Part shown: one piece after another, positions 1 to 7,955 of the stretch
Numbering within the stretch: position 1 is the stretch's first letter
Layout of the letters: each line of letters opens with the position of its first letter
Source of the DNA: Actinomyces oris
GTDB lineage: Bacteria > Actinomycetota > Actinomycetes > Actinomycetales > Actinomycetaceae
Direction of reading: 5' to 3'
Length of the DNA stretch: 37,377 nucleotides
Assembly: GCF_001929375.1 (NCBI RefSeq)
Contig: NZ_MSGO01000031.1
Location: 1-37,377, forward strand
Made by a program: the position numbers and the translations under genes
The notes under the pieces: model-generated
What the model was told of the DNA's origin: nothing
What the model saw: the letters and a program-made list of their open reading frames with translations, nothing else
The model's database searches: none

Positions 1-1004
1 CCCAGGGAGCGCTTCTCACCACAGGCCCGCGCCGAAGCGGCGATCGCGTCCAGGGTGGCGTCCAGCAGCAGGGCATCCATGGTCGGCAGCAGAAGCCGAA
101 CTTGGCAGAGGCCCTCTCCCGCAGGCCGGGGGCGCGACACACACCGCCGCTCGGTATTGTTCTGGCTCCGCTCAGCGTGGCCGTCAGGGTCGATCTCCAT
201 CAGGGCCCTCTCAATGTCGCGCCCCACCTGGGACACGCTGCGCCTAGGCGCCTGAGGCAGAACCTTGTCCTGGACCGCCAGCGCCACCGGCACGGGTACG
301 TCTTCCAGGCGGCGGGTCACCAGGGAGGCCTTGGCTGAGTCCAGGACCCCGCAGCGTTCCATCACCTCAGTGGGGCCGAAGCCCATGCTCATGAGGGCCT
401 GACCGTGATCCACCATCTGCCCGGCCCGAGTCCGAGAGATGCCCAGGCGGGTGGAGAGCAGACAGGTGGCATTGAACCGCCGCTCCTCATAACCCACCAC
501 CGGAGAGACCTCACCATGCGGGCCCCACTGGCCCGGGTGACTCGACAGCTCAGGGCACCCGGTCAGGCAGGCCGCCGCCAGGGCCTCACCCCAGGCGGCC
601 CAGGCCGCCAGGCGGTGACAGGCCGCCGCCAGCTCCCCCAAACCCGAGGCCCCCAGGCCAAGCAGCCCACTATCACCGGCCTCCTCCACGCCCATCGTCC
701 GGCGCTGTTCGGAGGCGGCCACCAGCGTTGACTCAGTGCCCGACTCATTGGTGAAGAGGGGCGGCACTGCATCCCTGTCAGCGGTAGAGCACTCGTCGTC
801 GGCGTCCTGGGCAGTCACCAGCAGGCGGGCCAGCAGCCCCTCCACCACACCGGCCAGCGCCCGGCCCGCACCCAGGGACGCCAGCAGGCCCGCCACGTCC
901 TCAGGGAAGGTCACAGGCCCCGGCGCCAGCTCCCCGCCAGGCACCCCCAGCGCCCCGGCCGTACCACCGGTCGGGACGAGAGGACGCACACCACCTTCGA
1001 ACAT
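1..1004 (-). CDS. DUF222-domain protein (HNH-endonuclease-type family), 3' end outside window
   Basis: Reading the minus strand from the ATG at 1004 gives an uninterrupted frame of 334 codons that leaves the window at position 1, so the gene is partial. The last visible third carries the DUF222 pattern: a GRDIERALMEIDPDGHAERS stretch, an Arg-rich RRCVSRPRP segment, then LLPTMDALLLDATLDAIAA. In this actinobacterial family (13E12-repeat-like) DUF222 is usually followed by a C-terminal HNH nuclease domain; that part would lie outside the window and cannot be confirmed. The N-terminal part is Ala/Leu-rich and helical, with no signal peptide. An extended -10 (TGCTATACT) ends six bases before the ATG, so the transcript may be leaderless. 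Cellular role unknown; such genes are often multicopy. Confidence 0.8.
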   Translation of the reverse strand, partial: MFEGGVRPLVPTGGTAGALGVPGGELAPGPVTFPEDVAGLLASLGAGRALAGVVEGLLARLLVTAQDADDECSTADRDAVPPLFTNESGTESTLVAASEQRRTMGVEEAGDSGLLGLGASGLGELAAACHRLAAWAAWGEALAAACLTGCPELSSHPGQWGPHGEVSPVVGYEERRFNATCLLSTRLGISRTRAGQMVDHGQALMSMGFGPTEVMERCGVLDSAKASLVTRRLEDVPVPVALAVQDKVLPQAPRRSVSQVGRDIERALMEIDPDGHAERSQNNTERRCVSRPRPAGEGLCQVRLLLPTMDALLLDATLDAIAASARACGEKRSL

Positions 1005-1286
1005 ATGTACAGTATAGCAGTGGTCCCCGGAGTCCGCACTGCGTCATCATCATTAAAACGGCTCGATAGCAACGAACATCCGCTTGGCCGACGCCTTTAT
1101 CGACGGCGCCTTCTCCCCTCGGAGCCGGCGTGACGGCCCGCCGAGACCGCTCGAATCCCGGTGGGCCCCACTGACGTGACCGGTTTCGCCCGCCCGTGAG
1201 GTGGACGCCGCCGGGCCCCACAGCCGCCGGGCGATAGGCTGTGCCCCAGCACCAGGAAGCACGAGTAGGAAAAGAGCGCTGCCGCG
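1005..1286. other. Divergent intergenic region DUF222 / leuS
   Basis: About 280 bp between two divergent genes. It holds the DUF222 promoter near 1011-1038 and a possible leuS -10 (TAGGCT, 1235-1240), with no convincing -35 for the latter. No T-box leader structure was recognised upstream of leuS by eye. No coding frame here resembles a known protein. Confidence 0.4.
1011..1038 (-). promoter_or_regulatory. Putative promoter of the DUF222 gene (extended -10, leaderless)
   Basis: On the minus strand TATACT (1016-1011) is preceded by TG one base upstream, giving an extended -10. A weak -35 (TGCGGA, 1038-1033) lies 16 bases further up. The ATG begins seven bases after the -10, where transcription would be expected to start. 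Confidence 0.5.
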
Positions 1287-4268
1287 ATGTCAGAGAGAAC
1301 CGCACCGGTCGAGTCCGACACCCCCTACCGCTACACGGCGGAGCTGGCGGACTCCATCGAGACCGCCTGGCAGGACCGCTGGGAGGTCGAGGGCACCTTC
1401 AACGCCGACAACCCCGTCGGCGCTCTGGCCGGCCCCGGGGCGGACAAGGAGAAGTTCTTCCTGCTGGACATGTTCCCCTACCCCTCCGGCAAGGGCCTGC
1501 ACGTGGGCCACCCGCTGGGCTACATCGCCACCGACGTCGTCGCCCGCTTCACCCGCATGACCGGCAAGAACGTCCTGTACACGATGGGTTACGACGCCTT
1601 CGGCCTGCCCGCCGAGCAGTACGCCGTCACCACCGGCCAGCACCCGCGCATCTCCACCGAGGCCAACATCGCCAACATGCGTCGCCAACTGCGTCGCCTG
1701 GGTCTGTCCCACGACCCGCGCCGCTCCCTGGCCACCATCGACGTCGACTACGTGCGCTGGACCCAGTGGATCTTCCTGCAGGTCTTCAACTCCTGGTTCG
1801 ACCCCGAGGCCCCGCGCCGCGACGGCCGCGGCAAGGGTGCGGCTCGGCCGGTGACTGAGCTGCGCGACAAGCTCGCCTCCGGGCAGGTCCCCGTCCCCGG
1901 CGGCCGCGACTGGGACGCCCTGAGCGCCGCCGAGCAGTCCGAGGTCGTCGACTCCTTCCGCCTGGCCTACGTCTCCAACGCCCCCGTCAACTGGTGCCCC
2001 GGCCTGGGCACGGTGCTGGCCAACGAGGAGGTCACCTCCGAGGGCCGCTCCGAGCGGGGCAACTACCCCGTCTTCAAGCGCAACCTGCGCCAGTGGATGA
2101 TGCGCATCACCGCATACGGCGACCGCCTCGCCGAGGACCTGGACACCGTGGACTGGCCCGAGAAGGTCAAGCTCATGCAGCGCAACTGGATCGGTCGCTC
2201 CGAGGGCGCCGAGGTGGCCTTCGCCGTGCCCGGGGCCGGCCAGAGCGCCCAGCAGGACGCGTCGCTGAGCGTCTACACCACCCGCCCCGACACCCTCTTC
2301 GGCGCCACCTTCATGGTGGTGGCCCCCGAGCACCCCATGCTGGGCGGCCTGCAGGCCTCCGGGTCGGTGCGCACCGAGGCCCAGATCGCCGACGACGCCG
2401 CGGCCCTGACTGTCCCAGCCACCTGGCCCGAGGGCACCAAGGAGGCCTGGACCGGTGGCTACGCGACCCCCGCCGAGGCCGTGTCCGCCTACCGCGCCCA
2501 GGCCGCGGCGACGTCGGACGCCGACCGCACCGACGAGGGCCGGGTCAAGACCGGCGTCTTCACTGGCTTCTTCGGCATTAACCCCGTCAACGGGGTGAAG
2601 GTGCCGGTCTTCGTGGCCGACTACGTCCTCATGGGCTACGGGACCGGCGCCATCATGGCCGTGCCCGCCCACGACGAGCGCGACTACGCCTTCGCCACCA
2701 AGTACGACATCGACATCATCCAGACCATCGGCCCGGCCGACGACCCCCACGGCGTCGACCTGAGCGCCCAGGCCTACATCGGTGACGGCGTCGTCGTGAA
2801 CTCCGCCCAGGGAGACCTGGACATCAACGGCATGAGCAAGGACGAGGCCAAAGCCACCATGATCGGCTGGCTGGAGGCCAAGGGCGTGGGTCGCGGCGCG
2901 GTCACCTACCGCCTGCGCGACTGGCTCTTCTCCCGCCAGCGCTACTGGGGCGAGCCCTTCCCCATCGTGTGGGACGAGGACGGCGGCGTCCACGCCCTGC
3001 CCGAGTCGATGTTGCCGGTCGAGCTGCCCGAGGTCACCGACTACTCACCGCGCTCCTATGACCCCGACGACGCCGACTCCTCCCCGGAGCCGCCGCTGGG
3101 CAAGGCCACCGAGTGGGTCGAGGTCGAGCTCGACCTGGGTGACGGTCCCCGGACCTACTACCGCGAGACCAACACGATGCCGCAGTGGGCCGGCTCGTGC
3201 TGGTACGAGATGCGCTACATCGACCCGACCGATGACAAGGCGCTCGTCGACCCGGCCAACGAGGCCTACTGGATGGGGCCGCGCCCGCAGGCCGGCAACA
3301 CCTCCGGCGGCACTGACCTGTACGTCGGCGGCGTCGAGCACGCCGTCCTGCACCTGCTCTACTCGCGCTTCTGGCACAAGGTCCTGTTCGACCTGGGCCA
3401 CGTCTCCTCCTCCGAGCCCTATCACCGCCTCTTCAACCAGGGCTACGTCCAGGCCTACGCCTACACCGACTCCCGGGGCCAGTACGTGCCCGCCGACGAG
3501 GTCGAGGAGGTCACCGCCGAGGACGGCACCACCAGCTACCTGTGGCAGGGGCGGCCGGTGCGCCGCGAGTACGGCAAGATGGGCAAGTCCCTGAAGAACA
3601 TCGTCACCCCCGACGACATGTACGAGGCCTACGGCGCCGACACCTTCCGCGTCTACGAGATGAGCATGGGGCCGCTGGACGCCGACCGCCCGTGGGACAC
3701 CCGCGCCGTCGCCGGCAGCCAGCGCTTCCTGCAGCGCCTGTGGCGCAACGTCGTCGACGAGACCACCGGTGAGCTGACAGTGGCCGAGGAGAGCGCCGAC
3801 GAGCAGACCCGCCGGCTCGTGGCCAAGACGATCGTGGGTGTGCGCGAGGACTACGAGGGGATGCGCCTGAACACGGCCATCGCCAAGCTCATCGTCCTCA
3901 ACAACCACCTCACCGGACTCAGCTCGGTCCCGCGCGAGGCCGTTGAGGCCCTCGTCCTCATGACGGCGCCCGTGGCCCCGCACATCGCCGAGGAGATCTG
4001 GAAGCGCCTGGGCCACGAGCACTCCCTGGCCCACGAGGGCTTCCCGGTCGTGACCGATGAGGCGCTGCTGGCCGCCGAGAAGGTCACTTGCGTCATCCAG
4101 GTCAAGGGCAAGGTCCGCGACCGCCTCGAGGTCGACCCCGGCATCTCCGAGGCCGAGCTGGAGAAGCTGGCCCTGGCGGCCCCCGGCGTCATCCGCACTC
4201 TGGACGGGCGCGGTGTGCGCAAGGTGATCGTCCGGGCCCCCAAGCTGGTGAGCATCGTTCCCGAGTGA
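1287..4268 (+). CDS. leuS: Leucine--tRNA ligase
   Basis: Class I aminoacyl-tRNA synthetase that charges tRNA-Leu in the cytoplasm. The 993-residue product has the HIGH-type motif as HVGH (residues 72-75, in a [16 protein letters not shown] context) and the KMSKS loop as KMGKS (about 764-768). Between them is the CP1 editing domain, with [12 protein letters not shown] and the [18 protein letters not shown] threonine-rich/Asp region used to hydrolyse mischarged tRNA. The C-terminus has the usual anticodon-binding helical domain and a small terminal domain ending LVSIVPE. Length fits actinobacterial LeuRS. The ATG at 1287 follows a modest AGGAAAAG ribosome site. The gene stands alone and is followed by a hairpin. 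Its final codons are duplicated about 770 bp downstream. Confidence 0.98.
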   Translation: MSERTAPVESDTPYRYTAELADSIETAWQDRWEVEGTFNADNPVGALAGPGADKEKFFLLDMFPYPSGKGLHVGHPLGYIATDVVARFTRMTGKNVLYTMGYDAFGLPAEQYAVTTGQHPRISTEANIANMRRQLRRLGLSHDPRRSLATIDVDYVRWTQWIFLQVFNSWFDPEAPRRDGRGKGAARPVTELRDKLASGQVPVPGGRDWDALSAAEQSEVVDSFRLAYVSNAPVNWCPGLGTVLANEEVTSEGRSERGNYPVFKRNLRQWMMRITAYGDRLAEDLDTVDWPEKVKLMQRNWIGRSEGAEVAFAVPGAGQSAQQDASLSVYTTRPDTLFGATFMVVAPEHPMLGGLQASGSVRTEAQIADDAAALTVPATWPEGTKEAWTGGYATPAEAVSAYRAQAAATSDADRTDEGRVKTGVFTGFFGINPVNGVKVPVFVADYVLMGYGTGAIMAVPAHDERDYAFATKYDIDIIQTIGPADDPHGVDLSAQAYIGDGVVVNSAQGDLDINGMSKDEAKATMIGWLEAKGVGRGAVTYRLRDWLFSRQRYWGEPFPIVWDEDGGVHALPESMLPVELPEVTDYSPRSYDPDDADSSPEPPLGKATEWVEVELDLGDGPRTYYRETNTMPQWAGSCWYEMRYIDPTDDKALVDPANEAYWMGPRPQAGNTSGGTDLYVGGVEHAVLHLLYSRFWHKVLFDLGHVSSSEPYHRLFNQGYVQAYAYTDSRGQYVPADEVEEVTAEDGTTSYLWQGRPVRREYGKMGKSLKNIVTPDDMYEAYGADTFRVYEMSMGPLDADRPWDTRAVAGSQRFLQRLWRNVVDETTGELTVAEESADEQTRRLVAKTIVGVREDYEGMRLNTAIAKLIVLNNHLTGLSSVPREAVEALVLMTAPVAPHIAEEIWKRLGHEHSLAHEGFPVVTDEALLAAEKVTCVIQVKGKVRDRLEVDPGISEAELEKLALAAPGVIRTLDGRGVRKVIVRAPKLVSIVPE

Positions 4269-4368
4269 CCGGGGCGGACTCTCCGACGGCGCCGCTCACG
4301 GCCGCGCCGCGGTAGCCCAGGAACAGCACGAGGGGCTGCACGAACCGAGACGGTTGGTGCAGCCCCTT
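4246..4368 (+). repeat. Direct repeat A: leuS 3' end plus terminator (original copy)
   Basis: This 123-bp segment covers the last seven leuS codons with the stop, the 3' UTR and the terminator. It matches 5012-5134 at a constant offset of 766 bp, with about five substitutions and no gap. The partner copy has no leuS body in front of it. Confidence 0.95.
4331..4368 (+). terminator. leuS terminator hairpin (copy 1, imperfect)
   Basis: A 16-bp inverted repeat (4331-4346 and 4352-4367) with loop GAGAC lies 62 bases after the leuS stop. One pair is broken (G4342 opposite G4356). The tail is only TT, so termination may rely on stem strength. The same hairpin recurs at 5097-5133 with a perfect stem. 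Confidence 0.75.
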
Positions 4369-4417
4369 ACTCTGCGCCTGAGGAGGACAGAGATGAGGAG
4401 TGCATAGAGACGGCACC

Positions 4418-4446
4418 TTGGCCGGAAAGCCAGCAACAAGTAATCT
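4418..4446 (+). promoter_or_regulatory. Putative promoter of the toxin/HTH cassette
   Basis: TTGGCC (4418-4423) and TAATCT (4441-4446) are separated by 17 bases. The GTG start at 4453 lies where transcription should begin, suggesting a leaderless message. A short inverted repeat, ACAAG-TAAT-CTTGT, overlaps the -10 and could be an operator; that part is inference. Confidence 0.5.
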
Positions 4447-4452
4447 TGTGCT

Positions 4453-4686
4453 GTGGAGCGGGACCCGCTTATCCTCTGCAGCGCACATCGGCATGGTGTG
4501 TCGGATGAGGACATACTCCATGCACTGCGCTTCCCTGTTCGGCACTTCGTACAAGATGATTCGATGACGATGTTCATAGGCGCTGATAAGACTGGCATCC
4601 TCGTTGAGGTGGGTGTCATCGAATGGCACGGCGTCATTGCTGTTGCACATGCTATGCGCCCAGCTCGGTCCAAGTATCTGAGGTGA
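4453..4686 (+). CDS. Small toxin-like protein of a two-gene cassette
   Basis: A 77-residue soluble protein. Features seen: a His-Gly-Val-Ser motif (AHRHGVSDEDILHALR) near the N-terminus, a central beta-rich part (MTMFIGADKTGILVEVGV) and a C-terminal AHAMRPARSKYLR. Actinobacterial proteins with this HG(I/V)S...D..HA pattern are commonly encoded just before a small HTH protein and look like BrnT/RelE-type toxins, but I cannot name the family. GTG at 4453 is the only start after an in-frame stop; there is no Shine-Dalgarno, but a -10 sits six bases upstream. The stop is six bases before the next gene's ATG. A degenerate homolog lies at 5424-5660. Toxin activity is inferred from layout only. Confidence 0.7.
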   Translation: MERDPLILCSAHRHGVSDEDILHALRFPVRHFVQDDSMTMFIGADKTGILVEVGVIEWHGVIAVAHAMRPARSKYLR

Positions 4687-4692
4687 ATCACG

Positions 4693-4968
4693 ATGACTCG
4701 ACGCACTATTGCAGACATCACAGCTCGCGCCGACGAGATCGCCGACGCCTTCGAGAACTATGACCCCAGGCCCGGTGATCAGGATGCCCCGCTGCCACCG
4801 ATCATGGCCGTCAAGCTTGCGGCGTGGCGCCGCGACACGGCCGAGCGTGAGCTTGCTGAAGCAGTGCACGCGGCGCGCAAGCAGCAACTGTCCTGGCGCG
4901 AGCTCGGTGAGGCGATGGGAACCAGTGGGGAAGCCGCTCGTCAGCGGTATAGAGCCGTAGCGCAATAG
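4693..4968 (+). CDS. Small helix-turn-helix protein, probable antitoxin partner
   Basis: A 91-residue protein whose C-terminal half holds an alpha-helical stretch (RELAEAVHAARKQQ) followed by an HTH-like motif, LSWRELGEAMGTSGEAARQR. This resembles sigma-region-4/resolvase-type helices widespread in small actinobacterial regulators. It starts with ATG six bases after the toxin-like gene, so the two are probably cotranscribed. The protein encoded at 5167-5427 has the same helix plus SW..(I/L)G.A.G....AA..R pattern and is a paralog. A role as antitoxin and autorepressor is inferred from gene order; an unrelated small DNA-binding protein is the alternative. Confidence 0.75.
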   Translation: MTRRTIADITARADEIADAFENYDPRPGDQDAPLPPIMAVKLAAWRRDTAERELAEAVHAARKQQLSWRELGEAMGTSGEAARQRYRAVAQ

Positions 4969-5011
4969 TGTAGAAGGCTGGACGTACCTGCCGGAAGTCT
5001 GGGCGTCCACT

Positions 5012-5134
5012 TGGTGAGCATCGTTCCCGAGTGACCGGGGTGGGCTCCCCGACGGCGCCGCTCACGGCCGCGCCGCGGTAGCCCAGGAACAGCGCGAGGG
5101 GCTGCACCAACCGAGACGGTTGGTGCAGCCCCTT
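5012..5134 (+). repeat. Direct repeat B: duplicated leuS tail and terminator
   Basis: Second copy of 4246-4368. It still contains the leuS codons for the last seven residues and the stop, but they are joined to unrelated DNA upstream (the 3' side of the HTH gene). The two copies bracket the 4369-5011 cassette exactly once, the pattern left by insertion or recombination at a gene's 3' end. Confidence 0.95.
5097..5133. terminator. Terminator hairpin (copy 2, perfect 16-bp stem)
   Basis: Inverted repeat 5097-5112 / 5118-5133, loop GAGAC, with every pair intact, unlike copy 1. It lies between the convergent HTH genes ending at 4968 and 5167 and could serve both directions. No long T-run follows. 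Confidence 0.7.
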
Positions 5135-5166
5135 CGCTCTGCTGTCCGAAGATGATTCGGTGATGG

Positions 5167-5427
5167 TCAGGAAGAGTGCCCGAATCGCTTTTGCGCAGCC
5201 TGCCGGGTCACGCCGAGAGCAGCTCCGATCACGGCCCAGGAGTCGCCGGCCTGTCGAGCTCGGGCGACCGCGGCATGCAGCTCGGCCTCGGCGTCATGCA
5301 CCCGTCGACTCGCGGCAATGATCGCCCGGAAGTGCACGGCTTCCCTGGCGGGCGTGCTGCTTGGATCGAGGGTCTCAAGGCCTGTTGTGTCGTGAGTGTG
5401 CGTCAGCGTGGAGGACAACGTCATCAC
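5167..5427 (-). CDS. Small helix-turn-helix protein, antitoxin-like, partner gene decayed
   Basis: About 86 residues. The C-terminal part (AELHAAVARARQAGDSW then VIGAALGVTRQAAQKRFG) is an HTH-like motif homologous to that of the protein at 4693-4968. The start is GTG at 5427 or ATG at 5424; both overlap the TGA that ends the upstream toxin remnant (5426-5424), a stop/start overlap typical of coupled toxin-antitoxin pairs. No separate promoter was recognised, so transcription probably comes from the remnant gene's 5' side. The reading frame is intact although the partner is broken. Function as antitoxin is inferred. Confidence 0.7.
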   Translation of the reverse strand: MMTLSSTLTHTHDTTGLETLDPSSTPAREAVHFRAIIAASRRVHDAEAELHAAVARARQAGDSWAVIGAALGVTRQAAQKRFGHSS

Positions 5428-5660
5428 CTCAGATAGTCGTAGAACTACGGTCGCAGGCGGTCGGCATGAATGATCCGGGTTGCTCTGCGGCAGGAACCGC
5501 GATCAGCTCGAGCAAGGTGGCGTCAACTGCTGGCCCGATGACCAGGGGCCGTTCCTCTCCCTCGTACTCGTACTCGACCGGTCATTAAGACGTTGGTCCA
5601 GGCATGTTCCGCATCTGTACGGGAGATCCCGTGCTTCAGCGCCGACCGCCCAACCCTCAT
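5424..5660 (-). pseudogene. Decayed toxin gene paralogous to 4453-4686
   Basis: From ATG 5660 the minus strand reads MRVGRSALKHGISRTDAEHA, clearly like the AHRHGVSDEDILHA start of the intact gene. Similarity then jumps to the +1 frame (EYEGEERPLVIGPAVDATLL, then ELIAVPAA) and shifts again to RIIHADRLRP, followed by an in-frame TAG and FYDYLR with a TGA stop. At least two frameshifts and one nonsense change (probably AAG to TAG) are therefore visible. Both toxin genes end with the same TATCTGAGGTGA. The gene is too broken to be translated as one protein, unless the window carries sequencing errors. Confidence 0.75.
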
Positions 5661-5726
5661 GTGTCAACATGAGGTTGACGATTGGGGTTGGTCAAGGTAA
5701 CGCACACGCGACATGGCGACAGGGAC

Positions 5727-7688
5727 TCAGCGGCGCCTCAGGGTGCCGAAGATGGAGCGCGTGATCTCGCGGGTGATCTGGCGGCCCACCGAGCCGATGG
5801 TCTTCTCGACCTCCCGCTGGCGGCGCTCGGCGGCCTTCTCCGCCTCGCGCTGGCGACGCTGGGCCTCCTTGATGGCCTCGCGCTCCAGGCGCTCGGCCTC
5901 CTTCTGACGCTGAGCCGCCTGGCGGGCGGCCTCTTTCTCCAGGGCCTTCTGGGCGGCGGCGTCGGCCTTGGCCTGCTCCTTGGCGGCCTGCTCGGCGGCG
6001 CGGGCGGCCTCAGCGGCCTCGGCGTCGGCCTGGACCCGCTGAGCCAACAGCTCGTAGGCGGACTCGTTGTCCACCCCCGTGGCGTACTTGGGCTTGAGCG
6101 GGGAGGAGGCCAGCACCTGGTTGACGGTGCCGCCCTGGGCCGGACCCATGACGGCGGCGGGCACGTTGATGACCACCGGGGCCACCGGCGCCGGGCGTCC
6201 CTTCTCATCCAGGACGCTGACGACGGCCTGGCCGGTCCCCAGCGACGTGAGCACCCGGCTGAGGTCCACCGGGCTGACCGGGAAGGTGGAGACCGCCTTC
6301 TTGAGGTTGGCGGCGTCGGCCGGGGTGTGGGCGCGCAGCGCGTGCTGCACCCGGCTGCCGAGCTGGGCCAGGACCTCGTCGGGAACGTCCGTGGGGGACT
6401 GGGTGATGAAGACGATGCCCACGCCCTTGGAACGGATGAGCCGCACCGTGCGCACCACGGCCTCCAGGAAGGCCTTCGAGGCGCCGGAGAACAGCAGGTG
6501 CGCCTCGTCGAAGAAGAACACCATGGTGGGCTTGTCCGGGTCGCCGACCTCCGGCAGGGTCTCGAAGAGCTCGGCGAGCAGCCACATGAGGAAGGTGGAG
6601 AACAGCGTGCCCTGGGACTGGATGTCGGCCAGCTCCAGGGCGGAGATGACGCCGCGCCCATCGGGGGAGACCCGCATGAGGTCGCGCACGTCGAGCGCCG
6701 GCTCACCGAAGAAGGCCTCGCCTCCGCCCGCCTCCAGGGCGGCGATCTCCCGCAGGATGACCCCGGCCGTGGCCGCAGAGACCCCGCCGATGGTCTTGAG
6801 CTCCTCCTTGCCGGCCTCCGTGTTCGTCAGGTAGTCGACGACGGCGCGCAGGTCCTTCAGGTCCAGCAGGGCCAGTCCCTGGCTGTCCGCCCAGTGGAAG
6901 ACCAGCTGGAGGGCGGAGGCCTGCGTGTCGTTGAGCCCCAGGACCCGCGAGAGCAGGATCGGCCCGAACTCGGTGACCGTCGTGCGGATGGGGGTTCCGC
7001 TGATGCCGGCGCCGGAGTCCGACCCGCCGAGGTTGAACAGCTCGATGGGGAAGGACTGGCCCTTCCAGTCCTGACTGGTGGAGGCGATGCGGGAGGCGAT
7101 CTTGTCATTGGAGGCTCCGGCCTCGGCCAGACCGGTGAGGTCCCCCTTGACGTCGGCCAGGAACACTGGGACACCAGCACTGGACAGCCCCTCGGCCAGG
7201 AGCTGGAGCGTACGGGTCTTACCGGTTCCGGTCGCCCCGGCCACCAGCGCGTGCCGGTTGAGCAGCCCCAGCGGGATACCCACCGACAGGCCCTTGACCG
7301 CCACGGGCTCGCCGCCCGAGAGCGTGTCGAGGTAGGTGCCCACCGGCAGGGTGGGGGAGGAGAAGCCGTAACCGGAACGCACCTGGGCGGTATAGGCGGC
7401 CTCCTCAGCCTCCTGACTGCCCGATGCCTGCTCGGTGGGGGCAGCGGCCTCAGTCTGAGCAGGGGCCTGCTCCTGAGCCGGCCCCTGGGGCTGCTCTGCA
7501 GCCGGCGTCGGCTCGCCGGGCGCGTCAGTAGTGCGGGGCTCGCCGGCCTGCTCCACGGCCGAGGCCGGAGTAGCGGCGATGGCGGCGTCAAGGGCCGCCT
7601 GGGCGGCGGCCGCCTTGGCTGCGGCGGCTTCGGCGGCGGCCTGGGCGGCCTCGGCCTTGAGGCGTGCGATCTCAGCGGAATCGGTCAT
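5727..7688 (-). CDS. HerA-like ATPase, DUF853 (YjgR) family
   Basis: 653-residue cytoplasmic ATPase. The N-terminal ~100 residues are Ala/Glu-rich and low complexity (a short coiled coil, then a Pro/Gln/Ala linker). The FtsK/HerA-type P-loop GATGTGKT is at residues 151-158, followed by VFLADVKGDLTGL. Walker B is MVFFFDEAHLLF (DEAH at 394-397), with downstream VGIVFITQSPTDVP as in DUF853 proteins. The last ~110 residues form a highly charged coiled coil (Ala/Glu/Arg/Gln heptads). The family is annotated as HerA-like helicase or motor, but no substrate is established for it. ATG 7688 was chosen over longer readings because the domain is complete and a TACGAT hexamer lies six bases upstream, suggesting a leaderless transcript. 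No operon partner. Confidence 0.88.
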   Translation of the reverse strand: MTDSAEIARLKAEAAQAAAEAAAAKAAAAQAALDAAIAATPASAVEQAGEPRTTDAPGEPTPAAEQPQGPAQEQAPAQTEAAAPTEQASGSQEAEEAAYTAQVRSGYGFSSPTLPVGTYLDTLSGGEPVAVKGLSVGIPLGLLNRHALVAGATGTGKTRTLQLLAEGLSSAGVPVFLADVKGDLTGLAEAGASNDKIASRIASTSQDWKGQSFPIELFNLGGSDSGAGISGTPIRTTVTEFGPILLSRVLGLNDTQASALQLVFHWADSQGLALLDLKDLRAVVDYLTNTEAGKEELKTIGGVSAATAGVILREIAALEAGGGEAFFGEPALDVRDLMRVSPDGRGVISALELADIQSQGTLFSTFLMWLLAELFETLPEVGDPDKPTMVFFFDEAHLLFSGASKAFLEAVVRTVRLIRSKGVGIVFITQSPTDVPDEVLAQLGSRVQHALRAHTPADAANLKKAVSTFPVSPVDLSRVLTSLGTGQAVVSVLDEKGRPAPVAPVVINVPAAVMGPAQGGTVNQVLASSPLKPKYATGVDNESAYELLAQRVQADAEAAEAARAAEQAAKEQAKADAAAQKALEKEAARQAAQRQKEAERLEREAIKEAQRRQREAEKAAERRQREVEKTIGSVGRQITREITRSIFGTLRRR

Positions 7689-7955
7689 GGCCTCATCGTA
7701 AACGCCGAACCTGCCAGCGTGCTGACCCGGGCGTGCCAGTGGAGCCCGCGCTGTTTCTGACCATGAGGGAGGCAGTAGCCCGGCGGACAAGGTAGCCTCG
7801 GGCCTCGACGGTGTTGAGACCATCCGTCCGATCCCGCACCTGCCCGCCCCCAGTGCCGCGAGGTTTACCCGCCCCATGTTGTCCCCTGCATCGTCGTTTC
7901 CGGAAGAGCCGCCCCTTACGGGCCGGCTGCTGGCGCACCCGACCCACAGGATTCG
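7689..7955. other. Divergent intergenic region HerA-like / glycosyltransferase
   Basis: About 270 bp with promoters expected in both directions. A -10-like TACGAT (minus, 7700-7695) serves the ATPase gene. A CAGGA ribosome-site-like run precedes the GTG at 7956. Nothing else recognised. Confidence 0.4.

Noticed and set aside
1290-2993. Long open frame opposite leuS on the minus strand
   Set aside because: Gly/Val/His-rich translation with no family pattern; a normal by-product of GC-rich third positions over a certain leuS.
4189-5010. Minus-strand frame across the toxin/HTH cassette
   Set aside because: Runs opposite two small genes and the leuS tail; the translation has no recognisable pattern.
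4369-5011. Insertion sequence between the leuS tails
   Set aside because: No transposase, no terminal inverted repeats and no short target duplication; the flanking repeats are leuS-derived.
5682-7760. Long plus-strand frame over the HerA-like gene
   Set aside because: Low-complexity Gly/Leu/Arg product; the opposite strand encodes a complete ATPase with all motifs.
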